From Spirochaetota bacterium (GTDB lineage: Bacteria > Spirochaetota > UBA4802 > UBA5550), in NCBI GenBank assembly GCA_009787025.1, contig WRGT01000053.1, positions 1 to 34,303 on the forward strand: a stretch of DNA of 34,303 bases. Reading direction: 5' to 3'. Below are positions 25,368 to 32,703 of this stretch, in pieces. Positions within the stretch are counted from its first letter, which is position 1. Every line of letters starts with the position of its first letter. The position numbers and the translations under genes are program-made. Under the pieces are notes generated by a model that worked only from the letters and a program-made list of their open reading frames with translations, did not search any database and was not told the DNA's origin.

Positions 25368-26588
25368 ATGACACAGAATATTATAGTACAAAAATACGGC
25401 GGAACATCGGTTGGAACTACCGAGAGGATAAAGGCTGTTGCCGAAAGAATTAAGGACTGCACAAAGAATGGATTTTCCGTAGTGGTAGTAGTCTCTGCTA
25501 TGGGTAAGACTACGGACGTACTTGTTGATCTTGCAAAGGAGTTGTCGTCTAATCCGTCTAAGCGTGAAATGGATATGCTCCTCTCCACAGGCGAACAGGT
25601 ATCAATAGCGCTCCTTGCAATTGCCCTTCACGATACAGGTATTGACGCAGTGTCATATACAGGTTCACAGATAAGGATGATGACAGACGGGAATTTTTCA
25701 AATGCAAAGATTGCAAATATATCAACAGATAGAATAATCAGTTCATTAAATGAAAATAAGGTCGTTATAGTCGCAGGTTTTCAAGGCATTGATGAGGATG
25801 ATAATATTACAACCTTGGGCCGCGGCGGATCCGATACCTCTGCTGTCGCTCTTGCAGCAGTGCTTGGAACAAGAGACTGCGAAATATACACTGATGTTGA
25901 CGGAGTATATACTGCAGATCCGAGGATGATTTCAGCGGCAAAAAAATTAAATGAAATAAGTTACGATGAAATGCTTGAGCTTGCGCGGCTTGGCGCAGGA
26001 GTGCTCCACTCGAGGTCTGTGGAGTTTGCTAAGAATTTTAAAATAAGACTGCATGTCAGATCGAGTTTTTCTTTAGAAAACGGAACAATTGTTATGCCTA
26101 TGGAGGAGATGGTGGAAAAGTATGTTGTCAGCGGAATAACTATGAAGCAGGATGAGGCAAAGGTAACAATAAGGGATATTCCCGACAAGCCCGGAATTTC
26201 GGCAAAGTTATTTAACGCGCTGGGAAGCTGTAATATCTATGTCAACATGATTGTTCAATCAACAGGTCATGACAACAGGGCTTCAATATCCTTTACTGTA
26301 AAAAAAGAGGATCTCGCAAAGACAAAAGAGTTATGTACCGAATTAAATAAAGATTTTGGAGGAAGTTCGGTAGAGGCTAAAGAGAATATAGCAATTGTCT
26401 CTGCAGTGGGCGTTGGGATGCTCTCTCATTACGGCGTTGCAGGAAAGATGTTTGGAGTTTTGTCCGGGCAGAATATCAATATTGAAATGATCTCCACATC
26501 TGAAATAGGAATATCATGCGTTATTGACTCAATGTATGCAGAGCTTGCGGCAAAGGCTCTTCACAAATCCTTTATAGAAGAAATTTAA
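25368..26588 (+). CDS. lysC: Aspartate kinase
   Basis: The enzyme phosphorylates aspartate in the first step toward lysine and diaminopimelate, threonine and methionine. KYGGTSVG at residues 9-16 is the aspartokinase signature. [27 protein letters not shown] and [11 protein letters not shown] complete the kinase domain. Two ACT domains follow from about residue 265 ([39 protein letters not shown]), the site of feedback inhibition. The length (406) fits the single-function class. ATG at 25368 gives the standard N-terminus. Its last codons lie in a short tandem repeat that runs up to ddl. Confidence 0.94.
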   Translation: MTQNIIVQKYGGTSVGTTERIKAVAERIKDCTKNGFSVVVVVSAMGKTTDVLVDLAKELSSNPSKREMDMLLSTGEQVSIALLAIALHDTGIDAVSYTGSQIRMMTDGNFSNAKIANISTDRIISSLNENKVVIVAGFQGIDEDDNITTLGRGGSDTSAVALAAVLGTRDCEIYTDVDGVYTADPRMISAAKKLNEISYDEMLELARLGAGVLHSRSVEFAKNFKIRLHVRSSFSLENGTIVMPMEEMVEKYVVSGITMKQDEAKVTIRDIPDKPGISAKLFNALGSCNIYVNMIVQSTGHDNRASISFTVKKEDLAKTKELCTELNKDFGGSSVEAKENIAIVSAVGVGMLSHYGVAGKMFGVLSGQNINIEMISTSEIGISCVIDSMYAELAAKALHKSFIEEI

Positions 26589-26666
26589 TTATAATAGAAG
26601 AAATTTAATTATAGAAGAAAATTGATTATAGAAGAAAATTGATTTAATTATGGAAGAAAATTAATT
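26574..26666 (+). repeat. 17-22-bp tandem repeats between lysC and ddl
   Basis: About five units of ATAGAAGAAATTTAATT run from inside the lysC 3' end to the ddl start. They drift through ATAGAAGAAAATTGATT to ATGGAAGAAAATTAATT. The lysC C-terminus (IEEI and its stop) is part of unit one. The last unit supplies the purine-rich GGAAG region before ddl. Confidence 0.8.
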
Positions 26667-27767
26667 ATGATTAAAGTCGGCGTGTTATACGGCGGTCGTT
26701 CATGCGAACATGATGTTTCATGCTGCTCTGCCGCATCTGTCATTAAATATCTCGATAGATCAAAATATGAAGTGTGTGCAATAGGAATAGACCGTGACGG
26801 CAGATGGCACGTTCAAGATAACATAGAGATTGTTGAGGATAAGGATTTTGGGACCATATTAAGGCTTAAGCAAACCGGTGATTGGCTTGTAAATCATTTT
26901 GAGCGCGAAGGTAAACTTTTTCTATACAATAAAAAAACTAACAGTGAGGTTTTTGTAGATATAATATTTCCCGTAGTTCATGGAACATTCTGTGAAGACG
27001 GTTCTCTTCAGGGACTCCTTGAGCTGGCAATGGTAACCTATGTTGGCGCTGATGTTATCGGTTCGGCAGTCGGCATGGATAAGGATGTTTCAAAACGTCT
27101 TTTAAGAGAGGCGGGTATTCCCGTTGTGGATTGGCTTAAAGTTTCAAAACATTTATGGGACAGTGAAAAACAGGGTATAATAAAAGAGATTGTAAAAGAA
27201 ATCGGATTTCCATGTTTTATAAAACCATGCAATACGGGATCTTCCGTGGGTATAACTAAGGTTAAAAATCCCGAATCTCTTGAGGATGCTATTGAGAATG
27301 CGTTTCAATGGGATAATAAATTACTCATAGAAAAAGGAATTAATGCCAGAGAGATCGAATTTTCCGTAATAGGCAATGACAATCCGGAAGCCTCAATTCC
27401 CGGAGAAATAAGACCAAAGCACGAATTTTATTCCTATGAGGCAAAATATATAGATTCAAACGGCGCTGAACTTTTAATACCGGCAGAAATCGGTCGGGAT
27501 TTAATAAAGCAGATGGAGGAAACTGCCGTAAAAGGCTACTCCGCCCTGTGCTGTAAGGGTATGGCGAGAGTGGATTTTTTCCTTGATAGAGACACAAACA
27601 GATTTTACTTAAATGAAATTAATACGTTGCCGGGATTTACAAATATAAGCATGTATCCGAAACTATGGGGTGAAACAGGTACCGACTATAAGACACTTCT
27701 TGATAAGCTGATAAATCTGGCATTTGATAGAAAAAAAGAAAAAAGCAGATTGAGAACCGAATTTTAA
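26667..27767 (+). CDS. ddl: D-alanine--D-alanine ligase
   Basis: The enzyme joins two D-alanines with ATP for the peptidoglycan stem peptide. It is an ATP-grasp enzyme. The N-terminal KVGVLYGGRSCEHDVSCCSA, the omega and ATP region FPCFIKPCNTGSSVGITKV, the REIEFSVIGN segment and the metal-binding end FYLNEINTLPGFTNISMYP are all present. The length (366) is typical. It lies between lysC, which feeds diaminopimelate, and pssA. Expression presumably depends on the lysC transcript, with a tandem repeat forming the intercistronic leader. Confidence 0.94.
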   Translation: MIKVGVLYGGRSCEHDVSCCSAASVIKYLDRSKYEVCAIGIDRDGRWHVQDNIEIVEDKDFGTILRLKQTGDWLVNHFEREGKLFLYNKKTNSEVFVDIIFPVVHGTFCEDGSLQGLLELAMVTYVGADVIGSAVGMDKDVSKRLLREAGIPVVDWLKVSKHLWDSEKQGIIKEIVKEIGFPCFIKPCNTGSSVGITKVKNPESLEDAIENAFQWDNKLLIEKGINAREIEFSVIGNDNPEASIPGEIRPKHEFYSYEAKYIDSNGAELLIPAEIGRDLIKQMEETAVKGYSALCCKGMARVDFFLDRDTNRFYLNEINTLPGFTNISMYPKLWGETGTDYKTLLDKLINLAFDRKKEKSRLRTEF

Positions 27768-27804
27768 ATTGGCTAATCTTTGCTTCTATAAAGTTTTATT
27801 TCTC

Positions 27805-27833
27805 TTGACAGTTAAGAATATGCCATATAATAA
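27805..27833 (+). promoter_or_regulatory. Near-consensus promoter before pssA
   Basis: TTGACA at 27805-27810 is followed by TATAAT at 27826-27831 (15-bp spacer), or TAATAA at 28-33 with the ideal 17-bp spacer. It gives pssA its own transcription start inside the gene run. Confidence 0.65.
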
Positions 27834-27875
27834 TAGAAATTGATAATTAAGAAAACTAAAAAAGCAGGAAAAAAT

Positions 27876-28661
27876 ATGGGCGTAAAAAAATCGATAATTC
27901 CAAATCTATTTACTATGGGGAATATGCTAATGGGGTTTGTCTCCATACTGTTCTCTGCAAAATATGTATCTCCTTTCGGGAATCACGACTATTTGCTAAT
28001 TGCCGGAATTTTAATATTTATCGGAGCTCTCTTTGACGCCAGCGACGGCGCTGTTGCAAGAGCGCTGAATGTTGAAAGTGAAATAGGCATGCAGCTTGAT
28101 TCGTTTGCAGATGCGGTGACTTATGGTATTGCGCCGGGCGTATTGGCTTATCAGGCGTTTCTTCATGAACTGCCTGAAATTTATTTTGGAATAAGCAGCG
28201 GAGTTATTGCAGCAGCGATATTTCCCGTATGCGCAGTATATAGATTAGCCAGATTTAATATTGAAGACGGAGGCAAAGGATTTAAAGGACTGCCGTCGCC
28301 GCCTGCAGGTATGATTGTGGGTATAGTGCCTGCCATGTATAGTGTTAATGTACTATTTGTCGGAGAGGTGAATTGCGAGGTTAATGTTTATCAATATTTG
28401 ATATTCTATGTTATAATTGCTCTTCTCATGGTTTCGGTAATAGATTATTCAAAATTATTTTCTGATATTTGGAAACTGGGAGTTGCTGCAAGGATAATTA
28501 CAATTGTTGTAATTGTATTACTTTTGATTTTTGCAAAAGCCATATCAATTTTTTTTGTTACGGGAATTTATATACTGTGGGGGATTTTTAAATACGCGGC
28601 GCTTAATTTTTTTAAAAAAGGGACACAACTTAAACAAAATGACAATTGCCGGGCTGTCTGA
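27876..28661 (+). CDS. pssA: CDP-diacylglycerol--serine O-phosphatidyltransferase
   Basis: This integral membrane enzyme makes phosphatidylserine, the precursor of phosphatidylethanolamine. The CDP-alcohol phosphotransferase motif D-G-x2-A-R-x8-G-x3-D-x3-D is seen in DGAVARALNVESEIGMQLD and the following SFAD. IPNLFTMGNMLMGF at the N-terminus and RLARFNIEDGGKGFKGLPSP are typical of the type II PssA family. Six or more hydrophobic segments follow. ATG at 27876 has AGGA 7 bp upstream; the frame is open from a TTG at 27840. The final codons and the stop lie inside the arm of an inverted repeat (28652-28670). Confidence 0.9.
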   Translation: MGVKKSIIPNLFTMGNMLMGFVSILFSAKYVSPFGNHDYLLIAGILIFIGALFDASDGAVARALNVESEIGMQLDSFADAVTYGIAPGVLAYQAFLHELPEIYFGISSGVIAAAIFPVCAVYRLARFNIEDGGKGFKGLPSPPAGMIVGIVPAMYSVNVLFVGEVNCEVNVYQYLIFYVIIALLMVSVIDYSKLFSDIWKLGVAARIITIVVIVLLLIFAKAISIFFVTGIYILWGIFKYAALNFFKKGTQLKQNDNCRAV

Positions 28662-28899
28662 TAAGTAACAAGAGTAAACGATAAGTAGTACGTACATACC
28701 TGTGTCATTGCGAGCGCTTCAACTACGTTTGAGTATAGATTGTAACCTGCGCGCGGCAATCCGGAGTCTTAATTTATCCTACCGGATTATATACCACTAG
28801 ATTGCCACGCCGAGAAATAAGGCTCGCAATGATGTAAAAATATAACGGATCACGACGCTGAGCCTGACATGTTGCCTGCCTGTTACTTACTGGACAGCC
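28652..28899. mobile_element. Nested inverted-repeat element overlapping the pssA end
   Basis: Three nested inverted repeats are visible: 28652-28670 with 28881-28899 (19 bp, 3 central mismatches), 28704-28715 with 28822-28833 (GTCATTGCGAGC, 11 of 12), and GGCAATC 28755-28761 with GATTGCC near 28800. The inner 130 bp resembles the common TCATTGCGAGC...GCAATC type of dispersed bacterial repeat. It fills most of the 307-bp gap and holds no gene. Confidence 0.65.
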
Positions 28900-28968
28900 G
28901 CCATCCTCGTAAATAATTTATGTCATTGAAAATAAAATTCTATGCAAAAATCCCTGCCCTGACCTAAA

Positions 28969-29793
28969 TTAAATACTGAAAGTATATGTCGCAGTCAAGG
29001 TCACTCCGTAACTCGTAAATTCTATTGATTTTAAGTATATGGAATTTTTTGTATAATCCGCTTTAAGATATTGAAATCTGCCGCCAAGACTTATTACTGT
29101 TGACGCAGGCGCTATATAATATGCAAGGGATACGGTTGTATTAATACCATACTCGTTATATTTCAAATTCACGCTGCGTTGCTGGTAATTAGGAGGAGTA
29201 CCCACAGTCATATCCGTTATATCAGCGCCGTGAGAACCCCACAAATATAATCCCGACACTGTACCGAGTGCAAATAAATTTCCTATAACCGGAACGGTTG
29301 CGCTTAAACCTAATCCTGGTCCGTAACTTGTGTGCATATCTACATTTTTACTAATCTCAAAAGTAACGGAATCCGTCCTGGCAGGCGTTATGCCGTAAGA
29401 CAAATACTTCATGCCTGCAAAGACCTTAAAATAGTCCCCTAACCTGTAATTAAGTGCAATGTCCGAATCGCTTCTGCTGAATTTAGTCTTTGATTTCCTG
29501 CCGCCGCCCTGATCTTTTTCCGTTTCAAAATGACCGTAAAGATACACAAACGTAATATTAAAATCATTAGTAAATCTCACCGCTAAAGTAGGACCATAGA
29601 GAAATGCAGGATCGCTTTTAGCAATGGAATTATTAATAACCCCGGGTGATCTCTTCTTATCTTGGGTGTAATTCTGTTCGCTTAAGGCATACCATGTAGT
29701 TGCGCCTAAGGTTATATCAAGGGCGTATGTTTTACATGGGATGATGGCGGATATACATATTGCCGTGAATGTTGTAAATAGAATTTTTTTCAT
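28969..29793 (-). CDS. Outer-membrane beta-barrel protein, intact paralogue of 13243-14035
   Basis: This 274-residue protein has a signal peptide (MKKILFTTFTAICISAIIPCKTYA). The mature part starts LDITLGATTWYALSEQNY and ends GVTLTATYTFSI, a typical closing outer-membrane strand. It aligns along its whole length with the frameshifted barrel at 13243-14035, including SDPAFLYGP, DSDIALNYRLGDYFKVFAGMKYLSYGI and GPGLGLSATVPVIGNLFALGTVSGLYL. The intact copy shows what the other has lost. It is transcribed toward pssA and lies between a repeat element and the DGR region. Function is unknown; a porin-like or adhesin role is possible. Confidence 0.7.
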   Translation of the reverse strand: MKKILFTTFTAICISAIIPCKTYALDITLGATTWYALSEQNYTQDKKRSPGVINNSIAKSDPAFLYGPTLAVRFTNDFNITFVYLYGHFETEKDQGGGRKSKTKFSRSDSDIALNYRLGDYFKVFAGMKYLSYGITPARTDSVTFEISKNVDMHTSYGPGLGLSATVPVIGNLFALGTVSGLYLWGSHGADITDMTVGTPPNYQQRSVNLKYNEYGINTTVSLAYYIAPASTVISLGGRFQYLKADYTKNSIYLKSIEFTSYGVTLTATYTFSI

Positions 29794-29840
29794 TTGTTAT
29801 TCCTCGTTTTATTAAATGTATTTCATGTGGACACAAAGTA

Positions 29841-29919
29841 CTGTAAGTAAAAAATCTTTTTGTCCACACGCAAAATTTTTGCGTTCAATCGTAGGGGCTG
29901 CCGCCATCGGCAGACCGCG
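29841..29919 (+). repeat. Dispersed repeat, copy B
   Basis: This is the inverted partner of 81-158. It contains GTAGGGGCTGCCGCCATCGGCAGACC at 29891-29916, in which CTGCCG and CGGCAG pair perfectly. Confidence 0.75.
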
Positions 29920-29921
29920 AA

Positions 29922-30127
29922 TGTTTCATTAAATGTATTTCACGCAAACACAAATTTTTTTATCCGCACGCAAAATTCCTGCGTTCATTGTACGGGCGAT
30001 TATCAATCGCCGGACGGAACGCGGGACGCCGAGGCGGCGTCCCCTACGGTCGCGATAAAAATCTGCTGCCAAATAACATGTATATTCTCCGCCCCCTTGA
30101 CCACGGGCAGGCGATTGATAATCGCCA
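29922..30127 (+). repeat. Direct repeat flanking RT-HRDC, left copy
   Basis: This block matches 32150-32401 in the same orientation. Order: TTTCATTAAATGTATTTCA, a GCAAACACAAATTTTTTTATCC segment, a GCGATTATCAATCGC palindrome, GGACGCCGAGGCGGCGTCCCC, AAAAATCTGC, and GGCGATTGATAATCGCC. The right copy has about 50 bp more, an extra CTGCCG/CGGCAG palindrome. The rest of the gap 29794-30281 has a CGCTTTCC/GGAAAGCG stem (30149-30197) and no gene. Confidence 0.8.
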
Positions 30128-30262
30128 CTACAACACCTCCAAAGAAAACGCTTTCCGGTTTTCCGTGACAGACCTGCCTTGTACTAACAGGAAAGCGAAA
30201 GCTCAAAATTCGCAAGCAGTGTACCCTAAAGATACATTACACTTGCAGGAGAGCGGTCTGTT

Positions 30263-30287
30263 CTGCGGCTGACTAAGCATTCCGCAG
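30263..30287 (-). other. Hairpin beside the VR-like sequence
   Basis: CTGCGG (30263-30268) pairs with CCGCAG (30282-30287), loop 13 nt. It lies just past the stop-codon end of the VR-like copy, in the same place as the larger hairpin at 32532-32569. Confidence 0.5.
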
Positions 30288-30421
30288 GGCTCAGGGACGA
30301 ACCACCCGGAAACCTATGCTGTAGCCCCTGCTGTACGGGTAGTAGTAGTACCGATAAGCCGAACGCAAGTACTGCCCGACGTAGAACCAAGACCCGCCGC
30401 GTACCACGCGGTTGGAGCCAT
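30282..30421 (-). repeat. VR-like sequence at the expected DGR template position
   Basis: On the minus strand this aligns without gaps to the end of the variable gene (32564-32703), with about 29 differences over 131 positions. Read in the target's frame it gives SNRVVRGGSWFYVGQYLRSA, then YRYYYYPYSRGYSIGFRVVRP and stop. An in-frame TGA lies just upstream, so it is not the end of a gene. It starts within the last codons of the RT frame. A template would carry AAC/AAT where this copy has TAC, GTC, GGC and AGC, so it appears already mutagenised. Confidence 0.8.
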
Positions 30422-31417
30422 TAACCGCTCACCCTTTGCACAAACCAAATTTCTAAAACGATTTGTCCTTGCAAGACTGATAGATGCAAAAACGCTCGTC
30501 ACACGCTCTGCCGCTTTTAACTCATCTATCGCGCCTTGATACAGCGAAGCCGTAATTTCCGACATTCGTTCTTTTACTCTCCTCTTTGATTTCTGCAAAA
30601 GGTAAATTCCCTTTTCTTTTATAAGAAAACCCAAAAACGGCAAACCTGCAGCGCTTTTCCCAAACACGGGCTGCTTGACCGACAATTTGAGTTTTTGAAT
30701 AACATAATTATTAATATTAATAAACATCTCCTTGAGTTCCGCCTGTGAAGACGCCCAGAGAACAAAGTCGTCCATGTAGCGGCAATATGCCGACGGACGC
30801 AGCTTTTCGAGAATATAATGGTCAAGCCCGGCAAGATACATATTTGCAAAATACTGGCTGGTAAGATTCCCTATTGGAACGCCTTTGCCCGGTTCCGTTT
30901 CATAACTGTCAATAATCCCATCCAATAATGCAATAACACGCTTATCTTTTATAAGTCTCCTTAACTGTGTTTTAAGAATTTCATGATTTATCGAATCAAA
31001 ATATTTGCGTATATCCAACTTTAAAAAATAAGGCGTTGATTTGCATTGCTTAAAGGCATAACGCACTGCAGCGTGAGTTCCCTTCCCTTTGCGGCAGGCA
31101 TAACTGTGATAAATCTGCAGACGTTCAAGAACAGGTTCGAGTACGTTCATTATTGCGTGATGCATTATCCTCTGTTCAAACGGAGCCATACTTATAATGC
31201 GGGGCTTGGGGTCTGTAATCAAAAAAGAACGGTAACCGCCCCACAGGCAATTGGGCGAAATTAATTTATCGCGCAAAGATGCGAGATTTTTATCGATATT
31301 CCGGCTGAATATTACAGCGGTACTGCTTGACCTGTTCCCGCGCAGCGCTCCCAGAAATGCTAAACGGATATTCCTGTAATCCGTAATATGTTCAAAAAGA
31401 AAATTATGTCTCTTCAT
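30314..31417 (-). CDS. DGR-type reverse transcriptase
   Basis: This 367-residue frame has the RT core. ISMAPFEQRIMHHAIMNVLEP precedes LKLDIRKYFDSINH (first catalytic Asp). GVPIGNLTSQYFANMYL gives the IGxxxSQ motif that sets DGR enzymes apart from group II intron RTs (which have QG). CRYMDDFVLWA is the YxDD site. No maturase or endonuclease domain follows, as expected for DGRs. The enzyme would copy an RNA template with errors at adenines. The start overlaps the HRDC gene by 14 bp, so the two are coupled. The native protein probably ends near 30430; about 38 extra residues (from LMAPTAWYAAG) are read through the VR-like repeat in another frame and stop inside it at 30314-30316. Confidence 0.93.
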   Translation of the reverse strand: MKRHNFLFEHITDYRNIRLAFLGALRGNRSSSTAVIFSRNIDKNLASLRDKLISPNCLWGGYRSFLITDPKPRIISMAPFEQRIMHHAIMNVLEPVLERLQIYHSYACRKGKGTHAAVRYAFKQCKSTPYFLKLDIRKYFDSINHEILKTQLRRLIKDKRVIALLDGIIDSYETEPGKGVPIGNLTSQYFANMYLAGLDHYILEKLRPSAYCRYMDDFVLWASSQAELKEMFININNYVIQKLKLSVKQPVFGKSAAGLPFLGFLIKEKGIYLLQKSKRRVKERMSEITASLYQGAIDELKAAERVTSVFASISLARTNRFRNLVCAKGERLMAPTAWYAAGLGSTSGSTCVRLIGTTTTRTAGATA

Positions 31418-31880
31418 CCTCTGTCTGTTCCTCTGTTAAAAAAAGATTCAGAAACGCCTCGCCGTATTGCTTCACCCGCGATTCGCCTATGCCTGCAATT
31501 GAAAGCAAATCCTTTGCCGTTTTAGGCGGCTTTTTGACCATAGCGCCGAGCTGGTCGTTGGTAAAAACCGCATATACGGGTATGCCTGATTTTTCCGCTA
31601 CCGCTTTGCGCAAATTCCGCAGTTTGTCAAAAAGAGCGTATTCCGATGCGTTGAATACTTCCCTGTAGTCTATGCGCTGTGTTGAATTGGACGGATTCTT
31701 GCCTCCGTCAATTCCATATTCGACTAAAAATACCCAGCCTGTCCCACGTTCGCCGTCAATGAGCCTCTTCTCCACATTAACAATACGGTGGGAGCGCAAA
31801 AACGTATTCAGTTCGTCTGTTACGGATTTCTCGCCGAACGGACTTACATAAAAACTTATATATTGGGTCAACAGCGCCAT
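31404..31880 (-). CDS. HRDC-domain DGR accessory protein
   Basis: This is a 158-residue protein. The C-terminal 80 residues form an HRDC domain: ALFDKLRNLRKAVAEKSG, PVYAVFTNDQLGAMVKKPP, LLSIAGIGESRVKQYGEAFL. HRDC domains bind nucleic acids in RecQ helicases and RNase D. Stand-alone HRDC proteins are a known accessory type in DGRs, taking the place of Avd. The N-terminal half (SFYVSPFGEKSVTDELNTFL; GTGWVFLVEYG) is a small alpha/beta region that may contact the RT or template RNA. It overlaps the RT start. A weak ribosome site (GAAGAG) precedes the ATG. Confidence 0.85.
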   Translation of the reverse strand: MALLTQYISFYVSPFGEKSVTDELNTFLRSHRIVNVEKRLIDGERGTGWVFLVEYGIDGGKNPSNSTQRIDYREVFNASEYALFDKLRNLRKAVAEKSGIPVYAVFTNDQLGAMVKKPPKTAKDLLSIAGIGESRVKQYGEAFLNLFLTEEQTEDEET

Positions 31881-31904
31881 AAATTGTTCTCTTCAAAAAA
31901 AATT

Positions 31905-32145
31905 TTTTCGCCCGCCTTCGGCGGAAAGGAATCCCAAAATACATCGACGACGGATTTTTTATCCGTACTACGGCGGGCGATTGATAATCGCCCCTACACG
32001 TGCGATGAACCGTACGTCCCATCAACGCAAACCGCGTGTGTCGTTAAATGTATTTCATGCAAACACAAATTTTTTTATCCATACGCAAAATCCCTGCGTT
32101 CATTGTACGGGCTGCCGCCTTCGGCAGACCGCATATTCCATCAAC
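31905..32145 (+). repeat. Array of dispersed palindromes upstream of HRDC
   Basis: The 692-bp gap 31881-32572 has no gene. In this part are CCGCCTTCGGCGG, ACGGATTTTTTATCCGT (31949-31967), GGGCGATTGATAATCGCCC (31975-31993) and CTGCCGCCTTCGGCAG (32110-32127). Each is self-complementary, and short shared stretches such as TGTATTTCATGCAAACACAAATT separate them. Confidence 0.75.
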
Positions 32146-32149
32146 ACGT

Positions 32150-32401
32150 TTCATTAAATGTATTTCATACAAACACAAATTTTTTTATCCACACGCAAAA
32201 TTTCTGCGTTCATTGTACGGGCTGCCGCCTTCGGCAGACCGCTACGAAAAATTCCTGCGTTCATTGTACCGGCGATTATCAATCGCCAGACGGAACGCGG
32301 GACGCCGAGGCGGCGTCCCCTACGGTCGTGATAAAAATCTGCGCCACATACATATATATTCTCCGACCCCTTGACTGCGGCGGGCGATTGATAATCGCCC
32401 C
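32150..32401 (+). repeat. Direct repeat flanking RT-HRDC, right copy
   Basis: This is the second copy of the block at 29922-30127, longer by an extra CTGCCGCCTTCGGCAG unit and a repeated TTCCTGCGTTCATTGTAC. Between it and the target gene, 32402-32531 shows no repeat or gene. Confidence 0.8.
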
Positions 32402-32531
32402 TGCACGTACGATGAATTGCATTCATTACATTCGTCGATTGCCGTCAAATACACGATACGGAACAAACCACTCTCTACGAAAAACGGTGTGTTCCTGCTC
32501 CATGCCCTTGCCTCCGCTCCCTTTCAGGTCG

Positions 32532-32569
32532 CTGCGGCGCAGGCATTTCGCCGTAACACACCGCCGCAG
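32532..32569 (-). other. Hairpin just downstream of the target VR
   Basis: CTGCGGCG (32532-32539) is exactly complementary to CGCCGCAG (32562-32569), with a 22-nt loop that has its own GGC/GCC mini-stem. DGR targets carry a hairpin or cruciform just past the VR that aids target recognition; position and GC-rich stem fit, though the loop is longer than in classic cases. Confidence 0.6.
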
Positions 32570-32703
32570 AACTCAGGGACGCACCAGCCGAAAACCGAGG
32601 TTGTTGTACCGGCCAGACGGATCGATGCCGTCCCGATAAGCCGAACGCAGGTACTGCCCGTTGACGAGCCACGACCCGCCGCGAAGCACGCGGTTGGAGC
32701 CAC
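32564..32703 (-). repeat. DGR variable repeat (VR)
   Basis: This is the 3' end of the target gene, residues 534-575 plus stop, ending in a GC-rich stretch that would serve as the initiation site of mutagenic homing. Compared with the copy at 30282-30421, codons 545-547, 557-559, 563 and 565-567 keep C in the third position while the first two bases differ. This is the footprint of adenine mutagenesis of AAC codons. Confidence 0.88.

Noticed and set aside
24839-25453. Overlapping frames on both strands in the lipoprotein-lysC junction
   Set aside because: The lipoprotein frame has signal peptide, ribosome site and continuity; the others do not.
29860-30272. Two overlapping plus-strand frames of about 100 codons
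   Set aside because: They are generated by the GC-rich palindromes and have no start context; the same words recur in the frames at 31788-32426.
30263-30430. Treating the copy behind the RT as an ordinary functional TR
   Set aside because: The differences from the VR are not confined to its adenines and its variable codons are TAC/GTC/GGC/AGC rather than AAC.
30314-31417. Group II intron reverse transcriptase
   Set aside because: The IGNLTSQ motif, lack of maturase/endonuclease domain, overlap with an HRDC gene and VR/VR-like repeats all indicate a DGR.
32041-32330. Possible CRISPR array from spaced repeats
   Set aside because: Repeat units vary in length and order, spacing is irregular, several units are themselves palindromes of different sequence, and no cas gene is near.
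31788-32639. 283-codon frame across the HRDC start, repeats and target end
   Set aside because: It runs through palindromic repeats and two other genes, is rich in Arg/Cys/His in a repeat-driven way, and repeats its own sequence because the DNA does.
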